Assembly: GCA_904502185.1 (NCBI GenBank)
Contig: CAJGDX010000011.1
Span: 1-36,690, forward strand
Direction: 5' to 3'
Length of the DNA: 36,690 nucleotides
From: an uncultured Bacteroidaceae bacterium
GTDB lineage: Bacteria > Bacteroidota > Bacteroidia > Bacteroidales > Bacteroidaceae
Shown: one piece after another, positions 1-9,800 of the stretch
How positions within the stretch are numbered: position 1 is the stretch's first letter
How the letters are laid out: each line of letters opens with the position of its first letter
Program-made: the position numbers and the translations under genes
The notes under the pieces: model-generated
The model's database searches: none
Seen by the model: the letters and a program-made list of their open reading frames with translations, nothing else
What the model was told of the DNA's origin: nothing

Positions 1-47
1 AGGTTAAGGCGCTGTGCCAAAATGACACAGCGCCCAAACCTTTTTTT
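1..47 (+). terminator. Hairpin with T-tract at left edge
   Basis: A perfect 9-bp inverted repeat (positions 8-16 with 26-34, 9-base loop) is enclosed by a second short pairing (1-5 with 37-41) and is followed on the plus strand by seven T (41-47). That is the form of a rho-independent terminator for a plus-strand gene lying left of the window. The same hairpin lies 59 bases past the stop of the minus-strand gene at 106, so it may also end that transcript, though there is no strong T-run in that direction. Confidence 0.7.
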
Positions 48-105
48 AATTATAATCTTGTAATCTATTTAGATATCTATCTAATATAGAATAATCAAGT
101 TTTAA

Positions 106-3100
106 TTACTTAACGAGAACTGTCTCAGACTTAACAACGCCGTTAGCGTAAACTGTCTTAACGATGTTGATACCCTTAACAGGAGCTGCAACTGCAACAC
201 CACCTACTGTGTAGTAAGTTACAGATACAACCTCGTCACCTTCTGCCTCTGCGCCGCCGATATTAGTCTTGCGAGCGTCGATGTTGCGGAGGAACCACTG
301 AGAAGCCTTGTCTGTACCTGCCCAGTAAACGATGTCACCACCTGCGCCCTTACCGCCGCTGTTGCCCTCAAGGTGCATTGAAGCGTTACCGTGTGAAGGA
401 TGCCAGAAGTCGAATACGTATGCACCCTGTGAACGGATGATGTAAGGCTCCTCGGGATCAACTGTCAAACCGATATCCTGTGAACGAGCACCGTCAACGC
501 TGGTACCTGCATACTGACCAACCTCAACGCTCTGGATGAAGTAAGCGTTAGCTGCCTGAACTGAGTCGATAACCTCGTCCTCGAGCCAGAGCTGAACTTT
601 CTCGCTGTTAGAAGCTGAGATAAGTTTGAACATGTAGCGTGCGTGTACCTCTGTAAGGTCTACAGCAGGAGCATCTGCCCACCAGAGGCTGTAATCGCTT
701 ACACAGTTGGGGCTGTTAGCCTCGAAGTCGTTGAAGTATGTACACATGTACTTAGAGCTACCTGTTGAAGCGATGAATGACTCTCTGTAAGCAGCCTCGA
801 ATACGTATGTACCCTCAACGATGGGGTTAGTCTCTGCTGTAGCTGCTGTAAGAACTGCTGCCTCAAGCTCGGGAAGTGCTGACTTAGCTGTAGCCTCGTC
901 GTTTGTTGCAAGAGCCTTCTGTGCTTTCTCGAGAGCGGCTGCGTATGCACCTGCTGACTCAACTGAGTAGTAACCGGGGTCGGGACCTACCTCAACACCC
1001 ATTGCGGTTGCTGCTGCTACAGCGTTCTTCAACCAGTAGAGGTAAGGATTGTCCATAGTCATCTTGTAGATTCTCCACTCACCTTCGCCGTCCCAGTCGT
1101 TGTTCTCGAACGCGTCGATTGAGAAGTAACCGATGTTATCGCCCCAGTCCTGAGCTACGATGTAGGGGTGAGGAGTACCATTACGCATTACTGTATCGTT
1201 GTACATGTAAACTACGAATGTGTTGTCGTATGCCTCTTTGCCGTACTGAGCACGGTTCATGGGAGCAAAGATGAACTTACCTGCCTCAGCCTTATTGATT
1301 GTTGTGCTGTTGCCACCCCAACCGTCGTCGTCGATTGTCTGTGACCAGTATGAACCGTCAGCGAGTGACTGGATGTAGAATGAACCATCCTCAGCACCTG
1401 TCTTGCGAACTGAGAATGCACAAGGTGCGCCAATCTTTGTTCCGAATGCAAGGTTCTTTGAGTAGAACTTCTCGAAGCCTTCACCGTTACCCTCGGGTGC
1501 GCAGTTCAAAAGACCCTGGAATGCGTAGATACCGTCGTCTGTGATCTGAGAAGCGTCTGTGATGATTTCACCAAGCTTGGTGTTGTAGAAGTCGGGAAGT
1601 TCGATATCGTCGGGTGAGTAGCTGTAGCCTGACTCACCGATTACGAAGTCTGTGGGAGTGTTAACACCGTTTGAACGGCCGTACTGAACATACTTGAATG
1701 AGCTGATTGCCTCGGGGAATTTCACCTCCAACCACATGTATGTGGGGTTAGCATCGTAGTCGGGTACCTGACCGCTGCCCCATGTTGCGTGAGCATGTGT
1801 ACCTGTGTTATTGTCAACGAGTGCGCCATAACCCTGGTAGTCACCGCTAGCGTTCTCGGGACGTGTCATGATACAGTTAGATGTAAAGCTTTCTGCTGTC
1901 AAAGCAATCTTGTTGCCTGATGCATCGTAGAATTCTACCTCACCGAATGTGGGGAATACATACTGTGTACCGCTGTATACACCCATGTTGTTGGTCTTGA
2001 AGTATGTGAAACGGATAACATCAGTCTCACCTGTCAAGTTATACAAGGGTGATTCCCATTTGTAACCACCATAGCTCTGCAGTGTACCGGGAAGACCATC
2101 CTCTGTTGTACCTACGCGGAAGGGAAGTGTCTTAACGTTAGAAACCTTAGCTGCCCAGAAACCGTCGATAGCAGCATAGATGCTTGCGATAGCTGCGTCA
2201 ACGTCAGCGAGTGACTGATATGTGTCAACTACCTGCATTGCTGCGTCTGATGTAGTAACGAGGTTATCAAATGCTGCGCCATTGTATGAACCCTCTACCC
2301 AGTCAGGAGCCTCTGATACAACGATGTCACCATTCTCGACTGCTGCTGTGATGTAGTCGATAGAGTCAACGTAAGCCCAGATTGTTGTAGCTGCGTAAGC
2401 TGCTGTCAACAGGTTAAGGCTTCTCTTGGTTGTGAGGATTTCTGCTGCTGTAACGTCAGCCTTAGCTACGAGTGCCTTAGCCTCAGCAACTGCTGCTACG
2501 ATTGCATCGTACTCACCTTCGTCGTAACCCTCTACCTTACCAATCTCGTTGAGGCGGCGCTCAGCGTCGTCGATAACCTCCTGCAACTGCGAAGCAATAG
2601 CTGAACCTTTGATAGAAGCTTTGTAGATGTTCCAGTTGTATGTGTTGGGACGTGCGCGATTAGCCTTAGACTCGTCGTCGTTGCCAACGAGACCCATCTT
2701 ACCGATAGCGTCGTAAGAGATAAGGTAAGCATTGTCTTCCATTGACATTACAAATGCGCCCTCAACAGTGTCGCAAGGAGCAAATGTAATTGTAGCTGCC
2801 TTGAGGATGTCCTCGGTCCAGTGATACCAGCTGGGAACATACTCTCTCTTAACTGCGTAGCGACCGTTGTTCAACCAGCCAATTTTGTAACCGTTCTCAA
2901 CGTTTGCATCGGGAGTAAGGAAAACAAGCTGTGAGGCATTAGGTGTCTCATCTGCACCGTAGGGTGAGTGGAAGTATGTATGACCCTTAACCAAACGGTT
3001 GATGTTCTCGTTGGGGTTGTACTGATAATCCTCAGCATTAGTGCGGATAACAAAAAGCGCACCCTCTTCTGCCAATTCCTCAACTGATGTCACCTGCTCG

Positions 3101-3699
3101 CCAAGCTGGAACTCCTGCTCGGGGAAGGGGAGGAACTGTGTACCGGGTGTGATACCCATGTGAGTGATGAGGTTCTTGTGGTAGTCTGAACGTGTGTTCC
3201 AGTTGAAAGAGAAGCTGGTTACAGGCTCAACAAGTTCGAACTCTACATAGTGGTAAGCATTGGGAAGAGTACCATTTGAATAGGTAGTGTGAAGGTATGT
3301 ACCCTCGTTCTTGTCGCTAAGAGCCTCAAGGCCGCCACCGTCGTTTGATGCAATAGCGTTACATGAAGCTACGTACTCAATCTGTTTGCCGGTACCGTCG
3401 TAGATACGGAACTCAGACATTGTAAAGAAGGGGAAACCTGTACCCCAACCAACTGACAAACCATCGTTTTGAGCAGTTCCAAGAGCGTCTACTGTGTTAG
3501 TAGAGATAACTGTGAAGCGGAGTGTAGAAACTGCTTCATCCAATTCATAGGTCTTAGATTGGAACGAATAGTTACGTACAATCTTTGAACCGGGAAGGCC
3601 ATCAGCTGTTTTCAGGATGATGGGCCACTGTGCTTTTTCAGCCATACCAAAAGCGGCAACGAGCGTCAAAAGACAGGTTAAAAGTAAATTTTTTTTCAT
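106..3699 (-). CDS. Large secreted multidomain protein, discoidin-like modules, T9SS-like tail (paralogue 1)
   Basis: 1,197-residue exported protein of unknown function. It has a signal peptide (residues 1-20, ending FGMA). Two discoidin (F5/8 type C)-like modules lie at about 27-190 and 523-695, both with a G-x-x-AL-x-D-x-N-x-GT signature followed by an aromatic strand. Beta-rich segments at about 200-362, 708-885 and 958-1142 could be trefoil-like (inference). Ala/Glu-rich helical stretches at about 366-520 and 887-955 resemble FIVAR-type linkers. The last ~40 residues (from about 1157, ending VLVK) match the style of type IX secretion C-terminal sorting domains. No enzyme motif was recognised; glycan or surface binding is the likeliest role. 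It is monocistronic with its own promoter and is paralogous to the gene at 6885-10433. Confidence 0.85.
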   Translation of the reverse strand: MKKNLLLTCLLTLVAAFGMAEKAQWPIILKTADGLPGSKIVRNYSFQSKTYELDEAVSTLRFTVISTNTVDALGTAQNDGLSVGWGTGFPFFTMSEFRIYDGTGKQIEYVASCNAIASNDGGGLEALSDKNEGTYLHTTYSNGTLPNAYHYVEFELVEPVTSFSFNWNTRSDYHKNLITHMGITPGTQFLPFPEQEFQLGEQVTSVEELAEEGALFVIRTNAEDYQYNPNENINRLVKGHTYFHSPYGADETPNASQLVFLTPDANVENGYKIGWLNNGRYAVKREYVPSWYHWTEDILKAATITFAPCDTVEGAFVMSMEDNAYLISYDAIGKMGLVGNDDESKANRARPNTYNWNIYKASIKGSAIASQLQEVIDDAERRLNEIGKVEGYDEGEYDAIVAAVAEAKALVAKADVTAAEILTTKRSLNLLTAAYAATTIWAYVDSIDYITAAVENGDIVVSEAPDWVEGSYNGAAFDNLVTTSDAAMQVVDTYQSLADVDAAIASIYAAIDGFWAAKVSNVKTLPFRVGTTEDGLPGTLQSYGGYKWESPLYNLTGETDVIRFTYFKTNNMGVYSGTQYVFPTFGEVEFYDASGNKIALTAESFTSNCIMTRPENASGDYQGYGALVDNNTGTHAHATWGSGQVPDYDANPTYMWLEVKFPEAISSFKYVQYGRSNGVNTPTDFVIGESGYSYSPDDIELPDFYNTKLGEIITDASQITDDGIYAFQGLLNCAPEGNGEGFEKFYSKNLAFGTKIGAPCAFSVRKTGAEDGSFYIQSLADGSYWSQTIDDDGWGGNSTTINKAEAGKFIFAPMNRAQYGKEAYDNTFVVYMYNDTVMRNGTPHPYIVAQDWGDNIGYFSIDAFENNDWDGEGEWRIYKMTMDNPYLYWLKNAVAAATAMGVEVGPDPGYYSVESAGAYAAALEKAQKALATNDEATAKSALPELEAAVLTAATAETNPIVEGTYVFEAAYRESFIASTGSSKYMCTYFNDFEANSPNCVSDYSLWWADAPAVDLTEVHARYMFKLISASNSEKVQLWLEDEVIDSVQAANAYFIQSVEVGQYAGTSVDGARSQDIGLTVDPEEPYIIRSQGAYVFDFWHPSHGNASMHLEGNSGGKGAGGDIVYWAGTDKASQWFLRNIDARKTNIGGAEAEGDEVVSVTYYTVGGVAVAAPVKGINIVKTVYANGVVKSETVLVK

Positions 3700-3809
3700 A
3701 AAATATTAATTAAAAATAAGTTGATTGTTCTTTTTTAAACTGTTTCTTGCTTATTTCTGAATTTTCTTTTTTTCTTACATCAGCCCTTGCGTATTGGGTC
3801 TATTCGGCG

Positions 3810-3838
3810 CAAAGTTATATATTTTTTCTATTTCGCAA
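3810..3838 (-). promoter_or_regulatory. Bacteroidetes-type promoter for paralogue 1
   Basis: On the minus strand TAACTTTG (3817-3810) fits the Bacteroidetes -7 consensus TAnnTTTG. ATTG lies upstream (TTG at 3838-3836) with an 18-base spacer, close to the usual 19-21. The expected start of transcription is near 3803, giving an AT-rich leader of about 100 bases before the ATG at 3699. Confidence 0.6.
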
Positions 3839-3840
3839 TA

Positions 3841-4142
3841 AGTTTGACCACTTTTAAATAGTTAAAAAAACTTAAAGATAACACTGCAACAAATAGACGA
3901 CGGTATATCGTGACTCCTACAGAGGTTTTCAATTTTAAAAAGAAAAGTTAGAATGAGAAGAATATTTTTAGTTTTAAAGGGTAATACCTTGACAAATTGA
4001 TACGATTATGATTAAAGGGAGTTTTTAATTGTCAGCAGCTTTCTCATCAGATTCACAGGGATTTTATCCTTTTTGTACCAATAAACGCTATCCTACTTAA
4101 AGAGGGACAGGCGAAACAAGGTGAGCAGAGGAATTAGAATAC
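3841..4142. other. AT-rich intergenic stretch, nothing recognised
   Basis: Between the promoter of paralogue 1 and the terminator of the permease gene there are about 300 AT-rich bases. I see no credible reading frame, RNA gene or strong inverted repeat in them. Confidence 0.5.
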
Positions 4143-4178
4143 AAAAAAGCAGGGGCAGACTATGCAGCCCGCCTCTGC
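4143..4178 (-). terminator. Terminator of the purine transport operon
   Basis: An 8-bp stem with one mismatch (4149-4156 with 4171-4178) is followed on the minus strand by six T (complement of 4143-4148). It lies 21 bases past the permease stop codon, where a rho-independent terminator is expected. Confidence 0.65.
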
Positions 4179-4199
4179 TATAATAATATAAGGAACACA

Positions 4200-5501
4200 C
4201 TAAATGAATATATACTTCAGCACAAACAATACAGCTAAAATATACATAGTGGGCGTAAGCTTCTTGAACTTGCCACAGAGGAGATTAAGTGCTACATAAA
4301 GTATCATACCTGCAAGAATACCATCGGAAATGGAGTAAGCCAATGGCATCATGATGATACATGCAAACGCAGGGATAGCCTCGGTGTAGTCCGAGAAATC
4401 AATTCTGCGTACAGGTTCCAGCATCAACATTCCCACAATTATAAGCACAGGTGCTGTGGCAGCAGAAGGAATGGAGAGGAACAGGGGCGAGAAGAAGAGT
4501 GTAACAATGAAGCAGCATGCAACGACAAAGGCTGTGAGTCCTGAACGGCCACCTTGTGCTATGCCCGATGCACTCTCAACGTAGGTGGTAGTTGTGGATG
4601 TACCGATGCAGGCACCAAAGGTGGTAGCAATGGCATCAGCCATGAACGCCTGTTTGAGTCGGGGTATTCTGCCTGTCTTCTTATCAACCATGTCGGCCTT
4701 GGTGCATACACCAATGAGCGTACCCACTGTGTCGAACATATCGATAAACAGGAAAGTAAAGACAACTACGAGCATGTCAAGTGTAAACACCTTATCCCAC
4801 TCGAACTGCATGAAAATAGGTTCAATTGACTGGGGCGCGGAAATGACACCCTGGAATTTTGTCACACCCATGGGAATGCCGATAAGGGTAGTGATAAGGA
4901 TTCCCAAAAGCATTGCTCCGTGTACATTCTTCGCATAGAGAAAGCCTGTGATGAGCAAGCCGATGATAGCGAGCAGCGCAGGGCCGTGAGTAATTTCACC
5001 CAGCGAGACAAGTGTTGCATCGTTGTTCACGATTATGCCTGAGTTCTGCAAACCGATGAAAGATATAAAAAGACCGATACCGCCGCCAATGGCATAACGC
5101 AGGTTCACGGGGATAGCATTAACGATGGATTCGCGGATATTGGTCACAGTCATGAGGATAAACAGAAGACCTTCGATGAGTACGGCTGTAAGGGCAAATT
5201 GCCATGAGTAACCCATGCCCAAACAGACTGTATACACGAAGAATGCGTTAAGTCCCATGCCGGGAGCAAGTCCAAAAGGCAGCTTGCCGTGGAATGCCAT
5301 GACCATTGTACCGAGAATAGCAGCCAGCGCGGTAGAAGTGAAGACTGCGCCACCGGGCATTCCCTCAAGTTCGCTGAACATTGCCGGATTGACAGCGAGG
5401 ATGTACGACATTGTAAGGAAGATGGTAATACCAGCGAGAACCTCGGCACGTACGGTTGTTTCGTTGGGGTTGAAACCGAAGAGTTTTGTAAGTCTATTCA
5501 T
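4200..5501 (-). CDS. NCS2 family purine nucleobase permease (AzgA type)
   Basis: 433-residue inner-membrane transporter of the NCS2 family, AzgA subgroup (proton-coupled import of adenine or guanine/hypoxanthine). Seen in the sequence: many hydrophobic helices, the GLAPGMGLNAFF motif near residue 77, FDTVGTLIGV in the middle, and the Thr-rich GTSTTTTYVESASGIAQGG segment that lines the substrate site in this family. Length is normal for the group (about 430-450). The exact base transported cannot be read from the sequence. It follows the DUF5020 gene by 27 bases and ends at a terminator, so the two form an operon. Confidence 0.93.
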   Translation of the reverse strand: MNRLTKLFGFNPNETTVRAEVLAGITIFLTMSYILAVNPAMFSELEGMPGGAVFTSTALAAILGTMVMAFHGKLPFGLAPGMGLNAFFVYTVCLGMGYSWQFALTAVLIEGLLFILMTVTNIRESIVNAIPVNLRYAIGGGIGLFISFIGLQNSGIIVNNDATLVSLGEITHGPALLAIIGLLITGFLYAKNVHGAMLLGILITTLIGIPMGVTKFQGVISAPQSIEPIFMQFEWDKVFTLDMLVVVFTFLFIDMFDTVGTLIGVCTKADMVDKKTGRIPRLKQAFMADAIATTFGACIGTSTTTTYVESASGIAQGGRSGLTAFVVACCFIVTLFFSPLFLSIPSAATAPVLIIVGMLMLEPVRRIDFSDYTEAIPAFACIIMMPLAYSISDGILAGMILYVALNLLCGKFKKLTPTMYILAVLFVLKYIFI

Positions 5502-5528
5502 ATCTTTAAGTTACGCGTTTTTCATTAC

Positions 5529-6242
5529 TTAGAATGTCCACTTGGCACCGATGGCGGGCTTTACATAAAAGCCATCCATTCCGCCGAAGTTATTAGAGAG
5601 TTCAACCTCGCCACCAATGCTCAGGTTAACCTTGTCCCAGCCTTTGATTTTATTGAGATTGGCCCACAACTGAGGCTCGCTGAGGAAGATAAATGTAGAA
5701 CCCTCGCTCCAGAAATCGGCGAAGCCGCTGAAGGTTCCCCATCCGTCGAAGAAGCTTATTCCCCACACACCTGTAATCTGGAAGTTGTGCATTCTGTTCT
5801 TACCATCCTCTTTGAGTTCGGGGATAGCCTTGTACATTGCCGAGAGTGACCATGTCTTTGAGAAATCCTCGGAGTGTCCCGAATAGGTAAGACCGGCAAG
5901 CCATGCATTGTTGAACGGCACAGCATATTCCGAACCGCCAGCCTTGTAGGATGTCAATCCACCGTTGAACTCGGCATGTACCGAGAGCCAGTTCCAGTCG
6001 CTCTTCTGCCAGAAGCAGAATTCGCGGGCAATCTCCACGTATGCGCCAATGGCACGAGGGGTGTAGTCCATATCGACAAAGTAGAATGTACTACCGAACG
6101 CGTCAGGGCGGAACATTTCGAGGGTGGTTGTCACATAGTCGCGGTCAGTATCGTAAAGTACTTGCAGATTTTGAGCTTTGGAAGCGAAGGAGAAGGAGAG
6201 CATCATGGCGATGAGTGCAATCAAGCGTGTAGTGTTTTTCAT
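5529..6242 (-). CDS. DUF5020 family outer-membrane channel-like protein
   Basis: 237-residue exported protein. A signal peptide covers about residues 1-23 (ending SKAQ) and the mature part is rich in alternating aromatic strands (YFVDMDYT, WLSVHAEFNGGLTSY, GVWGISFFDGWGTFSGFADF), ending in an aromatic residue (WTF). That is the pattern of an outer-membrane beta-barrel. It resembles the Bacteroidetes DUF5020 family, which is related in shape to Tsx nucleoside channels. As first gene of an operon with a purine permease, it plausibly lets nucleosides or bases through the outer membrane; that role is inference. The ATG at 6242 fits the signal peptide and a promoter just upstream. Confidence 0.82.
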   Translation of the reverse strand: MKNTTRLIALIAMMLSFSFASKAQNLQVLYDTDRDYVTTTLEMFRPDAFGSTFYFVDMDYTPRAIGAYVEIAREFCFWQKSDWNWLSVHAEFNGGLTSYKAGGSEYAVPFNNAWLAGLTYSGHSEDFSKTWSLSAMYKAIPELKEDGKNRMHNFQITGVWGISFFDGWGTFSGFADFWSEGSTFIFLSEPQLWANLNKIKGWDKVNLSIGGEVELSNNFGGMDGFYVKPAIGAKWTF

Positions 6243-6269
6243 AATTGTCAGTGTTTATGTGTTTACGTG

Positions 6270-6301
6270 CAAATATAGTGTAAATAAACAAAATTTAACA
6301 A
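6270..6301 (-). promoter_or_regulatory. Bacteroidetes-type promoter of the DUF5020-permease operon
   Basis: The minus strand carries TATATTTG (6277-6270), a full match to TAnnTTTG, and a TTG (6301-6299) 21 bases upstream. Transcription would start about 20 bases ahead of the DUF5020 ATG. Confidence 0.65.
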
Positions 6302-6439
6302 GCTATATTAGAAAATATATCGTAGCTGGATATGATATACAACTATTTTTTGAGATGGAAATCAAGCATCGGGGTAATTGTTATTTAAGAAATGCCAGAT
6401 ATAATGGAGAGTAATTTACGGTCGATTTTACCATTAATT

Positions 6440-6700
6440 TTTGGTTGCAACAGTTTAGGGTTGCATTCTCTGCTATGTTCTTTTGCCGGGCAAACCAATA
6501 TAAGAACAAGTTTTTACCCCGACGCGATAAAAATAAGAGCGCGAGATTATTTTTAGAGAAAAAAAACAAAAGCCCCGGAACAGAGGAGACAGCATTGCCT
6601 TTGGCAAGCTTTGGCTGCACTCGCTTTGTAACTTGCAAGTAAACTTGCGCAAAGCGAATGGCGCAAAAAGAGGGCATCACCGACAGACTTGGTGATTATA
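6440..6700. repeat. Structured intergenic element, candidate dispersed repeat
   Basis: This stretch holds several inverted repeats in a row: 6476-6482 with 6502-6508, enclosing 6483-6486/6490-6493; 6621-6628 with 6650-6657, enclosing the palindrome acttgcaagt; and 6676-6681 with 6691-6696. A 99-codon minus-strand frame (6680-6381) crosses it, but the predicted protein has no domain-like pattern, no ribosome site and an odd composition, so I treat the DNA as non-coding. The layout recalls intergenic repeats of Bacteroidales genomes, but copy number cannot be checked from one window. Confidence 0.35.
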
Positions 6701-6826
6701 ATTGCTGATTGTTTTAAATTAACCTTAACCAATATACAGGTATAAGAACTACCTACAATTACATATAGGCAAAAACCATTATATTAGTCAGCAGACGTCA
6801 AGAGGTTTATAAGTCACAATGCATAC

Positions 6827-6860
6827 AAAAAGAGAGGGTTGCGCCATTGACGCAACCCTC
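6827..6860 (-). terminator. Strong terminator of paralogue 2
   Basis: A perfect 10-bp stem (6834-6843 with 6851-6860, 7-base loop) is followed on the minus strand by TCTTTTT. It begins 24 bases past the stop of the gene at 6885. Confidence 0.88.
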
Positions 6861-6884
6861 GCAGATTATATGAAGTAAAACTAA

Positions 6885-9800
6885 TTACTTAACGAACTTT
6901 TTAACAGTCTTAACAACGCCGTTAGCGTAAACTGTCTTAACGATGTTGATACCCTTAACAGGAGCTGCAACTGCTGCACCATCAGCTGTGTAGTAAGTTA
7001 CAGAAACAACCTCGTCACCCTCAACTGCTACGCCACCGCCGATAGAAGTACCATCGTCAACGCGACGGAGTCTCCACCATGAGGGCTGGTCTGAACCTGT
7101 CCAGTAAACGATGTTACCGTTGGTACCTGCACCACCGCTGTGACCAGCTGCGTGGAATGAGAAGCTACCACCTGCGGGGTTCCAGAGGTCGTAGATAGTT
7201 GCAACCTGCTGACGAACGATGTAGTATGTCTCGGGGGTCGCTGTGAAGCCGATTGACTTAGAAACACCGTCCTGAGCACCTACATACTGACCGTAAGCTA
7301 CGCTCTTGATGAAGTATGCGTTAGCAGCCTGCTCGGGTGTGAGTACACCGTCCTCAACTGCGATAAGTACATCCTCGTTCTGAGCTGCTGACTCGAAGTC
7401 GAACTTGTAGATATCCAAAGCTTTGTTGTAGTCACCCTCGGGAGCATCACCCCACCAGAGTTTGTAAGCTGACTCGGGAAGATTCTCGTCAAGGTCGTTG
7501 TCGTATGCGAAGATAGCTTTGTACATACCCTGTGTTGCGAAGAATTCGGGGTGACCGCTCTCGATAACGTAGCGACCTGCAACCATGGGGTTGGGAGTTA
7601 CAGCCTGAACCTCAGCGATAGCTGCGCTCAAACCTGCAACGAGCTCTTTACATCTTGCGTTGTCACCTGCAGCAACTGCATCCTGTGAAGCCTTGAGTGC
7701 TTCGGGGAATGAACCGAGGTCGGCATAGTAACCGGGATCGGGACGTTTCTCGAGACCGAGAGCCTCAGCTGCTGTGATAAGGTTCTGCAACCAGTAAACG
7801 TATGCGTTGTCCATAGTCATCTTGAAGATGTACCACTCACCCTCACCGTCCTTGTCGTTATCTTCGAGTGAAGGAATTGAGAATGTAGCGAGTGCGCTAC
7901 CCCAGTCCTGGAATACTACATAAGGATGGGGCTGGTCGTTACGTTTAACTGTGTCAACATACTGGTAGAGTACGAATGAGTTGGGAAGACCGTCGTTGTT
8001 GTTAGGTGTGATAAGTACCTTAGCTGCTGCCTCTTTGTAGTAAGTATCTGTAGCATCGCCCCAACCGTCGTCGTCGATAGCTGCTGACCAGTATTTACCG
8101 TTAGAGAGTGACTGGATGTAGAATGAACCATCTGCATCACCTGTCTTTGTGATAGAGAATGCACAAGGACCCTGGAGCAACTCACCATATACCTTGGTAG
8201 CAGAGAAGAAGTGAGGATTCTGCTGACCTGTATCGAAGTGGTTAACGGGGTCACAGCTGATAAGACCCTGGATAGCGTAGATACCATCGTCAGTAATCTG
8301 TGAAACGTCTGTGATCTTCTCGCCACATACTGCGTTGTAGGGATCGGGGAAGGGAACAGTCTCGGGAGTAGCGTCTACACCTGCATAACCGAATACGAAG
8401 TCAACGGGAGTGTTAACACGTGTTGTACCGCCGTAAACACGACCTACCTGACGATAACGGAATGCGCTGATTTCCTCGGGAAGTGTTACCTCGATGTAAA
8501 CATAACCCTGTGTACCATTGTAACCGTTGGGGTCATGACTATCGCCATAAGCAGCGTGGTAGTATGTACCGTTGTCGTTGTCGCAAAGACCTGCAAGACC
8601 TGCACCGTCTGTGGGACAGATTGAGTTAGTCTTGAAGTTCTCCTCTGTCAAAGCAATCTGGTTGCCATAAGAGTCGAAGAGCTGGAACTCAGCCAATGTG
8701 GGGAACTCATAGTTACCGTACTTAGCAGCGCTGTTAGTGTGGAACACTGTGAAGCGGAGTGATGAAATTGCCTCTGTGAGGAGGTATGTGGGAGAATCCC
8801 AGATGTAACCTGTAGAGCTTTCGAATGCACCGGGAGTGCCATCAGCTGTACCAACGCGGAAGGGAAGCTGCATAACGCCTGTAATCTTAGAAGCCCAGAA
8901 TGCAGAGATAGCCTTAATTACGTCAGAGATAGCCTTGTCGATGTCAGCAACGCATGTGTATGTATCTACAATTTCGTATGCAGCATCAGCAGCAGCTCTA
9001 AGAGTAGCGTCTGAACCTTCGGGGTATGAACCCTCTACCCAGTTGGGAGCGCCTGAAAGGAGAATCTCCTCGTCTTCGATAGCGTCAACGATTGTCTGGA
9101 TTGAGTCTGTGTACTGATAGATAGCAAGTGCTACGTATGCAGGAAGAACTGCCTTAACAGCGTTGTCAGCAGCAAGGAGGTCAGTTACAGTAGCATCTGA
9201 TGCGATGAGTGCCTCAGCTGTAGAAATTGCAGACTCGAGTGCAGCCTTTTCGCCCTTGTCCTCTGTTGCGTTGTAACCATAGAGAGCGATATACTCTTTA
9301 GCGTCAGCAACTGTTGCCTCAACAACTGACTTAATCTTGGCAACGTTTACGTTTGCCTTGTAGATTGAGAAGTTTTTGTCGAAGGGACGTGAACGTTTTG
9401 CAAGGATTGTGTCAACGTTGTTTGTACAAGCCATCTTACCGAGAGCGTCGCCAAGGTAAATCATCTCGCCATTGTTGATTGTAAGGATGAAGTCACCCTC
9501 TGACTCTTCGCTGTTTGCGAATGTAATGGCAGCAGCGTCAATCTCCTCGTCTGACCAAGGCACCCAAGCAGCTGTTGACTGCTTAGCAGCGAACTTACCG
9601 TTGTTCAACCAACGCATTTTGTAAGTATTCTCCTCGCCTGTAGGGATGAAGTAAACAACTGATGCAGCGTTAGCTGTAACGTTACCACCACAAGGAGCGT
9701 GGAAGAATGTCTTGTTAGGTGTAGCCTCACCACGTTTGTAATCGTCAGTACCGTTGGTGTTACCATACCAGAACTCGGGAGCGTTGTCACGGATTACGTA

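Noticed and set aside
6381..6680. 99-codon minus-strand frame in the gap between DUF5020 and paralogue 2
   Set aside because: No ribosome site, no domain pattern, and the DNA consists largely of inverted repeats; treated as part of a non-coding element.
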